DNA of 64,000 nucleotides from Pararhodobacter zhoushanensis (GCF_003990445.1 NZ_REEZ01000006.1:1-64000); one strand, 5' to 3'. Shown: positions 1-8,807, counted from the first letter of the stretch. Made by a program: numbers and translations. The notes: generated by a model not told the origin, from the letters alone.

Positions 1-54
1 AAGGTGTTCCTCTCGGCCATCGCCCTCGCTGCGACCGTTCTCTTCTGGCTTTGA
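1..54 (+). CDS. C-terminal end of an unidentified protein (cut by window edge)
   Basis: The first 54 bases read as an open frame ending in TGA after the residues KVFLSAIALAATVLFWL. The segment is hydrophobic and could be the last membrane helix of an integral membrane protein, or a short anchor. Only the tail is visible, so the function cannot be given. It points toward the IS256 element. A terminator-like hairpin follows about 100 bases downstream. Confidence 0.45.
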   Translation, partial: KVFLSAIALAATVLFWL

Positions 55-157
55 AAATCAATGAGTCTGGAACCTAAGGGCTCGGCGTCGAGGCCCATAC
101 CTTGCTGACACACCGGGATTAGAAATTTTATCTCTCAAAATCAGCCAGATAAAAGGA

Positions 158-190
158 AAACGGGCCTACCCTCTGCAGGTAGGCCCGTTG
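158..190. terminator. Strong hairpin terminator, probably bidirectional
   Basis: A perfect 11-bp stem (ACGGGCCTACC paired with GGTAGGCCCGT) has a 7-base loop. AAAA lies on its left and a GCTTTTCT run on its right, so it can end transcription in either direction. It probably closes the gene whose tail is at the left edge. Confidence 0.75.
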
Positions 191-283
191 CTTTTCTACT
201 GACATCCACAGCGCCCGACATCGGCCCGTGGGCAATCTATGCGGTGATACTGGACACCAAACCGCACCAAATGGGCAAACTAT

Positions 284-311
284 GGTCACGTCCGTCAAGG
301 TGGTGTAAATT
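284..311 (+). repeat. Left terminal inverted repeat of the IS256 element
   Basis: This end lies downstream of the transposase stop codon. It pairs imperfectly with 1634-1661 through CGTCCG, then TGGTGTAA, then TT. Confidence 0.75.
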
Positions 312-333
312 GCGAGATGGCCTGAGGTCATGA

Positions 334-1539
334 TCAGGCGGCTCTTGTGGTGATGCTGAGAAGCGGGTCGATCTCCTCCTTGTCGATCTGGGCGAATGCC
401 TCGACCATCATGTAGCGGCTGGAGGTCTGCCATTCGTCATTCTGTTCGAACAGCACGGCGCCGATCAGACGCAGGATCGAGGCCTCGTTCGGGAAGATCC
501 CGACGACATCAGCGCGGCGTTTTACTTCTTTGTTCAGGCGCTCGATCGGGTTCGTACTGTGAAGCTTCGTGCGGTGCTGGCGCGGAAAGGCCATGTAGGC
601 CAGCACGTCATGCTCGCTGGCGTCCATCAGATCGGCGAGCTTGGGCCAGCGGGGTCGAACTTGATCCGCCACGCGATGCCATGTTTCCGCGGCATGGGTG
701 CGGTCAGGTTGTTCGAAGGCCTGGCGGATCGCGGCGGCCACGACCGTGTGCTGGCCCTTCGAGACGTGAGCCAGTGCATTGCGCATCCAGTGAACGCGGC
801 AACGTTGCCAGGTCGCTTCAAAGACGCGGGTGATGGCGGCCTTGAGGCCGGTGTGGGCATCGCTGACCACCAGCTTCACCCCATCGAGGCCACGGGCCTT
901 CAGAGAGCGCAGGAAATTCGTCCAGAACGTCTCTGCCTCGGATGGGCCAATCCCCAGGCCGATGATCTCCCTGCGGCCTTCGGTGTTGGCGGCGACGGCG
1001 ATTATCGCCGCGACGCTAACGATGCGCCCGCCCTGGCGCTGCTTGAGGTAGGTGGCGTCGAGCCAGACGTAGGGCCAGTCCCCGGTCAGGGGTCGGTTCA
1101 GGAACTCACCGACACGCTCATCAATGTCTTTGCACAGCTTGGAGACGGTGCTCTTCGAAATGCCACTCAGCCCCATGGCCTGCACCAGATCGTCGACCTT
1201 GCGTGTCGAGACGCCGCTGATCCACGCCTCCTGTATCACGGCCACCAAGGCCTGCTCGGAGGTCTTGCGGGCCTCGAGGAAGCCAGGAAAGTAGCTGCCC
1301 TGCCGCAGCTTCGGCACCTTCAGGTTCAGCGTGCCGAGCCGGGTGTCGAAGGACCGATCTCGGTGGCCATTGCGCCACGTCGTGCGCCCCTCGGCCCGTT
1401 CGTGTCGCCCGGCACCGATCAGGCCATCGACATCGGCCTCCATGATCAGCTGAAGGACAGCCTCGGCGATGCTGCGCAATAAATCCCCCTGATCGTGCTT
1501 TGCCAGAAGCTCGGACAGGTCCATTGTGGTCTTGGTCAT
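334..1539 (-). CDS. IS256-family transposase
   Basis: This is a full-length 401-residue mutator-type (Transposase_mut) DDE transposase that catalyses excision and insertion of the surrounding element. The catalytic residues are visible: D161 in VWLDATYLK, D227 in VVSDAHTGL and E333 in NPIERLNKEVKRR. The family C-x2-H motif is CRVH at 247-250. The N-terminal part (about 1-100) contains the conserved EGRTTWRNGHRDR stretch, and the frame has no disruption. The ATG has a GGAGACC ribosome-binding site a few bases upstream. The gene lies wholly inside the terminal repeats and looks functional. Confidence 0.95.
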   Translation of the reverse strand: MTKTTMDLSELLAKHDQGDLLRSIAEAVLQLIMEADVDGLIGAGRHERAEGRTTWRNGHRDRSFDTRLGTLNLKVPKLRQGSYFPGFLEARKTSEQALVAVIQEAWISGVSTRKVDDLVQAMGLSGISKSTVSKLCKDIDERVGEFLNRPLTGDWPYVWLDATYLKQRQGGRIVSVAAIIAVAANTEGRREIIGLGIGPSEAETFWTNFLRSLKARGLDGVKLVVSDAHTGLKAAITRVFEATWQRCRVHWMRNALAHVSKGQHTVVAAAIRQAFEQPDRTHAAETWHRVADQVRPRWPKLADLMDASEHDVLAYMAFPRQHRTKLHSTNPIERLNKEVKRRADVVGIFPNEASILRLIGAVLFEQNDEWQTSSRYMMVEAFAQIDKEEIDPLLSITTRAA

Positions 1540-1633
1540 CGGGGTCTCCGTGTGGTTCGCGGTTGAAGCGTCGAAACTCCACCTCGATCATACACCTCGA
1601 TGGCCACCTCGCCCTACACCGGCAGCGCCGATG

Positions 1634-1661
1634 AAATTACACCACGTCCTCGGACGCTACC
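1634..1661 (-). repeat. Right terminal inverted repeat of the IS256 element
   Basis: This repeat lies upstream of the transposase start. On the minus strand it reads GGTAGCGTCCGAGGACGTGG and then TGTAATTT. Its TAG supplies the stop codon of the truncated HTH gene next to it. Confidence 0.75.
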
Positions 1662-1821
1662 CGATTGCCGCTTCGATCCGCGGAGATCTTTTCCTACCCG
1701 CCAACACGTTCGACACCGCAGGTCGACTGTATCCGATACTCTCAGCAAGCTCCGTGATCGTCGTCCCGGACATCCCGAGATGCAGTTTCACGATCTGCTG
1801 GCGCATTTTGTCTGCGTCCAT
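1657..1821 (-). pseudogene. Small phage-type helix-turn-helix regulator truncated by the IS
   Basis: The 54-residue frame begins MDADKMRQQIVKLHLGMSG and contains a clear HTH: ITELAESIGYSRPAVSNVLA at about 22-41, followed by GRKRSPRIEAAIG. It resembles the small Ner/Cro-like DNA-binding proteins of prophages and mobile elements, which usually go on for 20-40 more residues with a LG-x-x-x-x-IWP-like tail. Here the frame meets a TAG inside the IS terminal repeat, so the C-terminus is lost. I could not find the missing tail on the other side of the element. The HTH core is intact, so residual DNA binding is possible. Confidence 0.6.
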
Positions 1822-2136
1822 ATCTTACAGCCTTCAGCGGGAACGAACGTTTCTAATCAAGCCGGGTTTGTTTTCTCGAACCGAACCGATTCTAGAAAGC
1901 CCCCAGAGCAGCTTGCAAGGGGAATCTGGAGTCTTACCCCGGAGAAGTCTCAATTAGTTCTGACACTTAACTTACCTTTCCCTTGGAATGTCAGATGGCA
2001 ATTTCACATTAGACATTGGCGGCGGAACAAAGGTTTCCGAAGACGTCGGGAAACCCACACCATACCGAAAGAGGTCCTCGGCTTTTGTGCAGTCACATGC
2101 CAATGTCTGGGACGGATTCTGACGAAAGCGGAGGGC
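1822..2136. other. Intergenic stretch, no gene seen
   Basis: About 315 bases lie between the divergent truncated HTH gene and the phosphoesterase gene. The open frame that continues upstream of the phosphoesterase has no family features and no ribosome-binding site, and I treat it as non-coding. The stretch probably carries the promoters of both neighbours, but no convincing -35/-10 pair can be picked. Confidence 0.5.
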
Positions 2137-2697
2137 ATGCACTTGGCCAACTGGTATTCGGCCGACTTGCACTTCGGCCATCATCGCATCATCGACTTCT
2201 GTAAGCGCCCGTTTGCCTCGACAGTCCAGATGAACGCCACGTTGATCGCAAACTTCCAGGCCTGCGTCCATCATGACGATGATCTGTGGATTCTGGGGGA
2301 TTTCGCGTTCGGACGGGCCGAGGATACGGCGCAGTTCGAGAGCTGGTTTCACAGCCTCCCCGGGCGCAAGCACCTGATCATCGGCAACCACGATGATGAA
2401 GCAGTGATTTCGCTACCCTGGGAAAGCACCGAGTACATGGCCGAGATCAATGACGGCGATCAAAGCCTCATTCTTTGCCACTATCCGATGATCACTTGGA
2501 ACGGCGCTCGACGGGGTGCCTTACAGCTCTTCGGCCACGTTCACGACCAGTGGCCTGGCTCACGTAACAGCCTGAACGTCGGCGTCGACCAGTGGGACTT
2601 CCGTCCCGTGCAGGTTTCCGACATCATAGGTCGGGCCGCAACGCTGCCCGTGAACAAGCACTGGCATGATGTGGAACACGGGAACGAGCTTAGTTGA
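2137..2697 (+). CDS. Calcineurin-like metallophosphoesterase (COG4186 type)
   Basis: This 186-residue protein is the usual length for the small bacterial predicted phosphoesterases of COG4186. All dinuclear-metal motifs are present in order: SADLHFGHHR near the N-terminus (D-x-H), LGDFAFG (GD), IGNHDDE (GNHD), LCHYPM (H) and FGHVHDQW (GHxH). It should hydrolyse a phosphoester, but the substrate is unknown. The start is the ATG preceded by GCGGAGGGC. An in-frame extension of nearly 180 codons upstream lacks a ribosome-binding site and any domain. The gene converges on the STAND-nuclease gene and sits between it and the IS, so it belongs to the accessory block. A role with the defence genes is possible but only inferred. 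Confidence 0.9.
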   Translation: MHLANWYSADLHFGHHRIIDFCKRPFASTVQMNATLIANFQACVHHDDDLWILGDFAFGRAEDTAQFESWFHSLPGRKHLIIGNHDDEAVISLPWESTEYMAEINDGDQSLILCHYPMITWNGARRGALQLFGHVHDQWPGSRNSLNVGVDQWDFRPVQVSDIIGRAATLPVNKHWHDVEHGNELS

Positions 2698-2844
2698 GAA
2701 TGCTGTGCCCGGTAGGCGGCACAATGGTACAGCGGCAGGCAGCACCCATCGCTCCAGATGGACCTGAACGGCCGGTCGAATTGGCACTGTGCTACCGGTC
2801 TTTTCTTCAAAGGCGCGCAATCGCGGTACCAGTGAACTCGGGGC

Positions 2845-5800
2845 TCAGCGCCTTGCGAGGTCAAGAACCACAACATCGATCTTGCCCACGAGTTCGGCGG
2901 ACAAGCCTTCTTCAAGTTTCTTTTTCAGATCAGAGACCTGCAAGTTATCGTGGTTCTTCAGGCCTGCAATCTTTTCGTTCGTCCCAAACCAGAGAACTAG
3001 ATAGACGCCCTGATCTTCTGCAGTTGGGTGTACTGCGTAGCGATCTGAAAGCTGCATGTGGGCCGCCGTGAAAAGCTCAGCGTTCCATTGACCTTTAACT
3101 TCAACAACCAGCATCTTGCGCCCTGCAGACGTCTGGATGGATGCTGTAATGTCGCATCGGTTGCCATCAGCTAGCTGGTGTTCGATCACATCCACGAACC
3201 CCAGGGGCTCAAGGCGAGGTCTCAGCCAGTTTACGATGCGCCGGGTCGCGGCGTTCTCGCCAAGCCGCTGTCCTTTCTCGTAAAACTGGTCGATCACTCC
3301 GAGGTCGCCGCCCTGAATATCGTCCTGCAATCGTCCAAGGTACTCGACAACGATGCCGCGCATGTGTTCAACGCTGGCTGGCCGTGCCTGATCAAGTGCC
3401 GCTCTGACGGCTGCGGCACTCGGTGGGGTAAAGTCGCGTAGGGATCTTGTGCGCCTGCTCGTCGCCCGGATGCTTCGCAGATTTATGTGAAACGGTGCCA
3501 TTCGACGATCGGCGAGAAGGCCATCCAGAACCGGCAAGACAGCGTCCGTCGTATCCCGTCCAATCGTGTAGACGATGTCACAAAGATAGCGATAGGCGAC
3601 TTCAGGCTTCGGGCTCCCCGTTCCCCAGCTTGAAGGGAGTGGGACAGGCGGCCAGCGGTCAATGAACGTGTCTAAGATGCGCGCGATTTTCGCGGCACTC
3701 AGGTCGGGCCACGTCGCATCCTCCCCTCTCTGGTCACTTCGAATGTGTTCAAGTTCGAAGATGAAATCCGGATCACGATCCAGAACCGACCAGACCGCCG
3801 GCTGATCCTCATCCAAGAACCAGAAGTGGCGAAGGAACCAAAAGCGCCGTTGCGCCTCGAGCCGGTGGGGCAGCATGCCGGAATCAAGGTCTGCACAGCG
3901 CTCCCTGATCAACGAAAGCAGGTCTGCGCGATCCCCGTAGCGAACAGCCATGTCGAAGAGCCGGTTCAAGGGATGGTGCGCGATGGCCGGAAACTTGCGC
4001 AGCCATTCCAAAGGACGCGTAGGCCGTAGGAAATGGAACGTTGGCTTTCGTTCCAACCAACTTACGTCTGCCGCTTCGCTGCCAGAGGCGAGCTGAGCTT
4101 CAACGTACCCTGTTATGAATGCGTCGGCGTCGGTGTCGTTGCGAAAAAGCAATGCGTCGACCGCTTCCTCGAATTGTACGCGTTCATCCTCACTAACCCC
4201 ATTGTATCCGCCGATATCTGTGCGAACCGCAGCGAGGATGCGCCGATCAATATGCGACAGGTCTCCGGTGGCCCTGAACTCGGCGACGCAGGCGGCATGG
4301 AGCCTGGCAACGCTTGCGCGGGCGGTGCCCAATGCACACTGTTCCAAGTTCGGGATGTCATCGACGACGACGCGGAGATAGTTCCGCAGGGCCGCGTCCA
4401 CGTCGATCAATCCGTGCGTAAGTTCCTGCATTTCGTCGGGCTGAATGAGGTAGTACTGCGCGATGTGCGTCAGCCAACCCTTGTGACGGCCAGCCTCGAT
4501 AATGCTGCGGTCTCGGTTCAGTGATAAGACCGCGGCGCCTTCAGCCGCACGATCTCGACGGCGCCGACGGGCTTGGAAGCGAGAGCGTCGATCGCGGTTC
4601 CGCTGCCAGTAATCGAACTGCCTGCGCTGCCGAAGTGCCCACCTTTCGAGGAATGCGGGCTTCTGTTGCGCTTGCCATCGCGCATACCGCCGCAGATCGT
4701 TCGGACCTCGTTCGCTCGGTCCGGCGTAGAAATGGTGCGATGGCGAAAAGAAATCCCAAAGCTCGAAGTTATCCGTGGCGAACGCATAATCCATCGCGGG
4801 CCGAATATCGTCGCGCAGGAAGGAGAGGCCGGCGTGACCATAGCGGTCGGTTCTTTGGTCGATCATGGCCTCCCGCGTGGTTAGCCCGTCGAACATTAAC
4901 CGCTGAATTTCACGACGCAGGTGGTGTTCCTCGTGCAGGACGCGGACTGCTGGGCTATCCTTGGCACCGACCGAGCGATGGAAGTGAAGCGGTTTCAAAC
5001 AACTCCAGATCCTTGCAGGATCCCGCGGCGCCTCGGCGATGTCAAAATATCGGTCTAGGAGATGCCCAGCAATCTTGCTGATGCCATCTCGGCAGTGACA
5101 ATCCCATGGACGCGCACCGCAAGTACACGTCAAGCCTCGTGTAATCTCATCAAGCAGCCAGCCACACAGATCAGCATCGAAATCCCGCACCAGAATTCTT
5201 ATGAAGTATCGTGATCCGATCACGCGGTCGCGCTCTTTTGGATCAGTCGGGTACAAGTTGGCGCAGGACAGAAGCAGGTCGCGAAGCCTTTCGCGAGGTT
5301 GGCGTCTCACACCCACGTGGGTAACGATCTCTGCAGCAAGACGCAGGGCCTCGTTTGTGCCAGACGCGATAAGTGGATCGATCATCGGTGCCAGGTCGAG
5401 CTCTTCCCTTGCGAGGCAATCGAACGCTGCGTGCCTGCACCGCGGCGTGGCGGTGTCGTCCAGAATGATCGCTTTCAGTTCTGGACGAAGCGCGGTGACC
5501 GCAGGCGAGCCCGATAGAAGCTCCAGCAACAATGCGCGCAAGTCACCTCCGGTTTCGCGAACGATCATCGGGCGGATCGCATCAACGATGTCGGGAGAAA
5601 AGAACCCCGAGGCGCTGAAATTTCGCCAGCGATCTACGCGGCGGAAGAAGGGATCATCGGCCTCCAGTTTGCCGAGGGCTTCAAGAAGTCGATGTCTGGA
5701 CCTAACCGAGAGACGCGATGGATCCCCGTTTGAGAGGACGGCATATGGGTCAACGTCGATGGCCGCATCCTGGACATTCTGGCTTCCTAATGCAGCCATC

Positions 5801-6765
5801 CAGCCAAGGAGACCACGAAGGTCATCGCGGGTAGCACCGTTGGGTGCTACAAGGCTGAGACACTGTTTTACGGTGAATGTGTTTGCAGGATCGTCAACCC
5901 GTTGGACAAGCGCGCGGGCTGCACAGTGCTCCGCAACAATGCGATGGACAGGTTCATGTCGATCGGCGCCAGCAGCCGGACGAAAGAGGCGGGTATCAAG
6001 GATCGAGGGTAGTCGTTGGTCGGGCAGGCCAAGGTCTGCGAGACGGGGGAACGTGGGGCCTTCGGCGAAATCGGCCATTGCAACGCCATCGCAACCTGAC
6101 AAGAGAAGTCGAGCAAAGACCTCGTCCGCCCAAGCTATGCGTTGCTCAGTTGTGGGCGCATCTCGTGTGGAAACCGACCTATTCGTTTCGCGAGCGAGAT
6201 ACCGAACCGCATCGCTGAAAATCTCATGTCGCTCCGTGAATCGGCCTCCGGCCTGAACGAACGCATCCGCGAACAGGTTCAGGAACTCCGGATTGCCAAG
6301 GAGATGAGTTAGGTCGTGGCGGGCGGCATCGGAAAGGAAGTCCTCGAAGTTGGCATCTGGATGTCGGTATCGAAAGAGCAGAGCTTGCTCGTTTTGATCA
6401 AATGGGACCAACCTGGCGATGGTTGGCTCGATACCCGTGATGTCATGCAGCAGGCGAGTGTCCGCGTCGCTCCACTCCCCAGATCGGCTCGACAGAATTG
6501 TGTGCTCTGCTCCCGTGTGACGCAGTTCTTTGAATGTGCGATGAAGGCCTGTCGGATCAATGCGAGCAACCTCGTCGAATGCATCGACGACAATGCACGG
6601 CGCATGCGTTCGTTCGAAAATGCTGGCCTTGACCGAAGTGGTGCCAAAGCGTGCTGCAAGACTTACCAGAAGTGCTGACTTTCCTGACCCTGGTTCGGCT
6701 AGAACAATTGCTACGCCGGGACCTGAAAGCAGGTCAGTTTCCAGCACCTGCATTTCACCTAACAA
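2845..6765 (-). CDS. NACHT/STAND-like P-loop NTPase with C-terminal PD-(D/E)XK nuclease
   Basis: This is a very large protein (1306 residues from TTG; 1302 from the ATG four codons on). The NTPase core is at the extreme N-terminus: Walker A AEPGSGKS (23-30), Walker B CIVVDAFDE (57-65), a sensor-like ILSSRSGEW (90-98) and a GNPEFLNLF helix typical of STAND/NACHT modules. A long alpha-helical middle, plausibly repeat-like, includes a CxC-x6-CxC cluster (547-558) and a very Arg-rich stretch. The C-terminus (about 1190-1306) has a PD-(D/E)XK signature: D1205, then E1222-V-K1224, followed by a QLSDRY segment. This suggests a sensor whose NTPase gates DNA cleavage, as in anti-phage STAND proteins. 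The start is uncertain: an in-frame TAG lies only 14 codons upstream of the TTG, and AGGTGA directly abuts the ATG. A 242-bp gap separates it from herA upstream, so its own promoter is likely. I do not recognise it as a named system. Confidence 0.75.
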   Translation of the reverse strand: MLGEMQVLETDLLSGPGVAIVLAEPGSGKSALLVSLAARFGTTSVKASIFERTHAPCIVVDAFDEVARIDPTGLHRTFKELRHTGAEHTILSSRSGEWSDADTRLLHDITGIEPTIARLVPFDQNEQALLFRYRHPDANFEDFLSDAARHDLTHLLGNPEFLNLFADAFVQAGGRFTERHEIFSDAVRYLARETNRSVSTRDAPTTEQRIAWADEVFARLLLSGCDGVAMADFAEGPTFPRLADLGLPDQRLPSILDTRLFRPAAGADRHEPVHRIVAEHCAARALVQRVDDPANTFTVKQCLSLVAPNGATRDDLRGLLGWMAALGSQNVQDAAIDVDPYAVLSNGDPSRLSVRSRHRLLEALGKLEADDPFFRRVDRWRNFSASGFFSPDIVDAIRPMIVRETGGDLRALLLELLSGSPAVTALRPELKAIILDDTATPRCRHAAFDCLAREELDLAPMIDPLIASGTNEALRLAAEIVTHVGVRRQPRERLRDLLLSCANLYPTDPKERDRVIGSRYFIRILVRDFDADLCGWLLDEITRGLTCTCGARPWDCHCRDGISKIAGHLLDRYFDIAEAPRDPARIWSCLKPLHFHRSVGAKDSPAVRVLHEEHHLRREIQRLMFDGLTTREAMIDQRTDRYGHAGLSFLRDDIRPAMDYAFATDNFELWDFFSPSHHFYAGPSERGPNDLRRYARWQAQQKPAFLERWALRQRRQFDYWQRNRDRRSRFQARRRRRDRAAEGAAVLSLNRDRSIIEAGRHKGWLTHIAQYYLIQPDEMQELTHGLIDVDAALRNYLRVVVDDIPNLEQCALGTARASVARLHAACVAEFRATGDLSHIDRRILAAVRTDIGGYNGVSEDERVQFEEAVDALLFRNDTDADAFITGYVEAQLASGSEAADVSWLERKPTFHFLRPTRPLEWLRKFPAIAHHPLNRLFDMAVRYGDRADLLSLIRERCADLDSGMLPHRLEAQRRFWFLRHFWFLDEDQPAVWSVLDRDPDFIFELEHIRSDQRGEDATWPDLSAAKIARILDTFIDRWPPVPLPSSWGTGSPKPEVAYRYLCDIVYTIGRDTTDAVLPVLDGLLADRRMAPFHINLRSIRATSRRTRSLRDFTPPSAAAVRAALDQARPASVEHMRGIVVEYLGRLQDDIQGGDLGVIDQFYEKGQRLGENAATRRIVNWLRPRLEPLGFVDVIEHQLADGNRCDITASIQTSAGRKMLVVEVKGQWNAELFTAAHMQLSDRYAVHPTAEDQGVYLVLWFGTNEKIAGLKNHDNLQVSDLKKKLEEGLSAELVGKIDVVVLDLARR

Positions 6766-7007
6766 GAGCTTACGTGGGATATGAAACGGCGGCAGAGTTT
6801 GAACTTTCTAGTAAATCGAACTTTTTACGAAAATGCGACCTAACGAGTTGTGTCGCAAGCTGTATTCACATCCTCCACTGCCCAAGCCTGCTTTTAACGT
6901 TCGCACAACGGGTCACTTTCTACCCTGAAATTCGGAACCATGGTGCATGCTGCAACATTTACGAACGTCAGCTAAGGGCGAAGGTACCGCGATGCCTGAG
7001 TTCCCAC

Positions 7008-8807
7008 CTACCCCTCGACAACAGTGCCTCCGCCGCCCCAGAAGCGTTGATATTGAGGGCCATGGCTCTCAGGCTGCTGCCCCTTTTCAGGCTTTGTCAT
7101 CATGAGAGGCAATGGTGCTGGAAGGTCTGGCCCAACGACAATTGCTTCGCCTTGCGCAAGCGCAGGAATGAAAGCGGCAGCACTCCTGTCGAGATCGCCA
7201 CAGGCTTTCTCTATTGTTTCCCGATCCCGTTCGTTAGTTAGTCGATGGACGAACAAGGTTCCAAGTTGGCTGAGCACGTCCGGAGGCACGTCACGCGGTC
7301 GTTGCGTGGCGATCACTGTCGTAAGACCGTATTTGCGACCTTCCTTGGCGATTAAGCCGAACGCATCGAGAGACACATGGTTTTGCTCGTCACCGACGGA
7401 CCTGCCGATGAACTGGTGAGCTTCGTCTAAGAAGCACACCAACGGGCACTCACGGAACCGCCCCTGCCGCGCAAGTCCTAACAGGTAGCGCCCAAGCGTA
7501 TTCAGGAGTAGTTCGCGGGTATTATGCTTAAAGCTAACCTTCTCGAAGGAAAGGACCATGGCATTTGCGCTGGGATCACCCAAAAAACTTTCAATCTCGG
7601 CTGAGATGTCCAACCCATTTTCTGAGAAGATACAGGCCAACTCAGGCGAAGAAAGGTAGGTCTCAATTCGAATGATCAATGTGTTGCAGTAGCCAATTGC
7701 AGCATTATCGAGGCCACCGAAGCTAGCCGCGTCATTGCCAACTGGGCGAACGCATTCATTTCGAACTTGCCGAGACAGAGCACGGAAATCGAAATCGCAT
7801 TGCTCAGCGGTCAACTGCTCTGCGAGCAACAACTCTGCCCTTCCGAAGGCAACCCGACTTTGGTTTGCCTTCTCAATTGAGCCGTGCTCTTCGATAACCA
7901 CATAGCCGAATGGGTTTTCTCCCTGACGGATAAGAACCTTTGTTCTCTTACCCTCGGCTTCCTGTGTGAAAAGATGAGGTGCGTCACGCAAGGCTTTAGA
8001 CATGCGCAGGCTTTTGGTCGCGCCGCGAAGCATGGGACCTTGGCTTTGGCCGGTTGGCGTCAAGAGAGCATGGAGGTCAAGTTCCGAAAGCAGCTTGCTC
8101 GGGAAACGCACCAGTGGCTGCCCTGGGAGCGTGGCCTCGGCAAATGCGAACTGCTTTGCACCAGCAACCTTACCTGTGAACTCTCCTGTCGGATCAAACA
8201 GGATGCACTTCCCACCGATCCGAACGACCTCGTTGACTAAGCGCGATACCGTCCAGCTTTTGCCGCCCCCGGTGGCCCCAAACACACCGCAATGACGACC
8301 GAACAGCTTTTCTGGCGGGATGCTGATCTCTGCATCCTCCAGCCCCGCCAGCCTGCCCAAGTTGACCATCAACGGCTCAGTGCTTCCGTCTGCCCCACCT
8401 CGCAGTGCATCTTGGATCGAAGCCGACAAGGCGCTTCCATCGGCGAGATATACCCCGTCTCCGACGCGCGGCTGCGAGCTGATCCCGCGCGAAACTTTTC
8501 GCGTTGTCTTGCTCACGGTCGCAAGCAATTGGATGCGGCCATTAGGCTCTACCAGTGCTTCCTGCTCGATCTGATGCTCTAGGCTCGGTCTTTGTTTCTC
8601 GGGGATGCCGACTTCTGTAATCCGCCCGAGAACGGTCTCCCGGTCGCAATCAACGAACACAAAGTTACCTACCGCGCCCTTCGCCAGCCCTCTGCGCCCA
8701 GAAGCTGCCAACGCGTTGGGAAGCGTGAGTTCAACGGCGCTGGCCGTGACGCGTGTAACAGTTCCGATGCGCTTGAGCGGGTCGATCAGTGAAGCAGGCT
8801 CGGTCAT
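7008..8807 (-). CDS. herA: HerA-like ATPase of a SIR2-HerA anti-phage system
   Basis: This is a 599-residue FtsK/HerA-superfamily ATPase. Residues 1-120 fit the HerA beta-barrel (HAS) domain, with LKRIGTVTRV at the start. Walker A is GATGGGKS (177-184), Walker B is LVCFLDEAH (456-464), ATQRP at 500-504 is the sensor-like strand, and a TNERD segment (524-528) follows. HerA proteins form hexameric DNA translocases. Paired with SIR2 they make the SIR2-HerA (Nezha) defence complex, in which NAD depletion and NTPase or nuclease activity block phage. The start codon overlaps the SIR2 stop in ATGA, so the two are translationally coupled. The C-terminus ends in a Gly-rich GGGGTVVEG tail. Confidence 0.9.
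   Translation of the reverse strand: MTEPASLIDPLKRIGTVTRVTASAVELTLPNALAASGRRGLAKGAVGNFVFVDCDRETVLGRITEVGIPEKQRPSLEHQIEQEALVEPNGRIQLLATVSKTTRKVSRGISSQPRVGDGVYLADGSALSASIQDALRGGADGSTEPLMVNLGRLAGLEDAEISIPPEKLFGRHCGVFGATGGGKSWTVSRLVNEVVRIGGKCILFDPTGEFTGKVAGAKQFAFAEATLPGQPLVRFPSKLLSELDLHALLTPTGQSQGPMLRGATKSLRMSKALRDAPHLFTQEAEGKRTKVLIRQGENPFGYVVIEEHGSIEKANQSRVAFGRAELLLAEQLTAEQCDFDFRALSRQVRNECVRPVGNDAASFGGLDNAAIGYCNTLIIRIETYLSSPELACIFSENGLDISAEIESFLGDPSANAMVLSFEKVSFKHNTRELLLNTLGRYLLGLARQGRFRECPLVCFLDEAHQFIGRSVGDEQNHVSLDAFGLIAKEGRKYGLTTVIATQRPRDVPPDVLSQLGTLFVHRLTNERDRETIEKACGDLDRSAAAFIPALAQGEAIVVGPDLPAPLPLMMTKPEKGQQPESHGPQYQRFWGGGGTVVEG

Larger units (their letters stand above)
284..1661 (-). mobile_element. 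IS256-family insertion sequence
   Basis: The element is about 1.38 kb with a single transposase gene filling most of it. Its imperfect terminal inverted repeats (284-311 and 1634-1661) match at 18 of the 23 inner positions; the cores are CGTCCG and TGGTGTAA. Size and layout are normal for the IS256 family. I cannot find the expected 8-9 bp target duplication: 275-283 (GCAAACTAT) and 1662-1670 (CGATTGCCG) do not match. The flanks may therefore have been rearranged after insertion, or one end is misplaced by a few bases. The right end lies inside a small HTH gene. Confidence 0.85.

Noticed and set aside
128-433. 101-codon minus-strand frame
   Set aside because: It crosses the terminator hairpin, the IS terminal repeat and the end of the transposase gene in another frame.
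1600-2136. N-terminal extension of the phosphoesterase
   Set aside because: The phosphoesterase family starts at the ATG at 2137 with a good ribosome-binding site. The upstream part begins inside the IS and has no domain.
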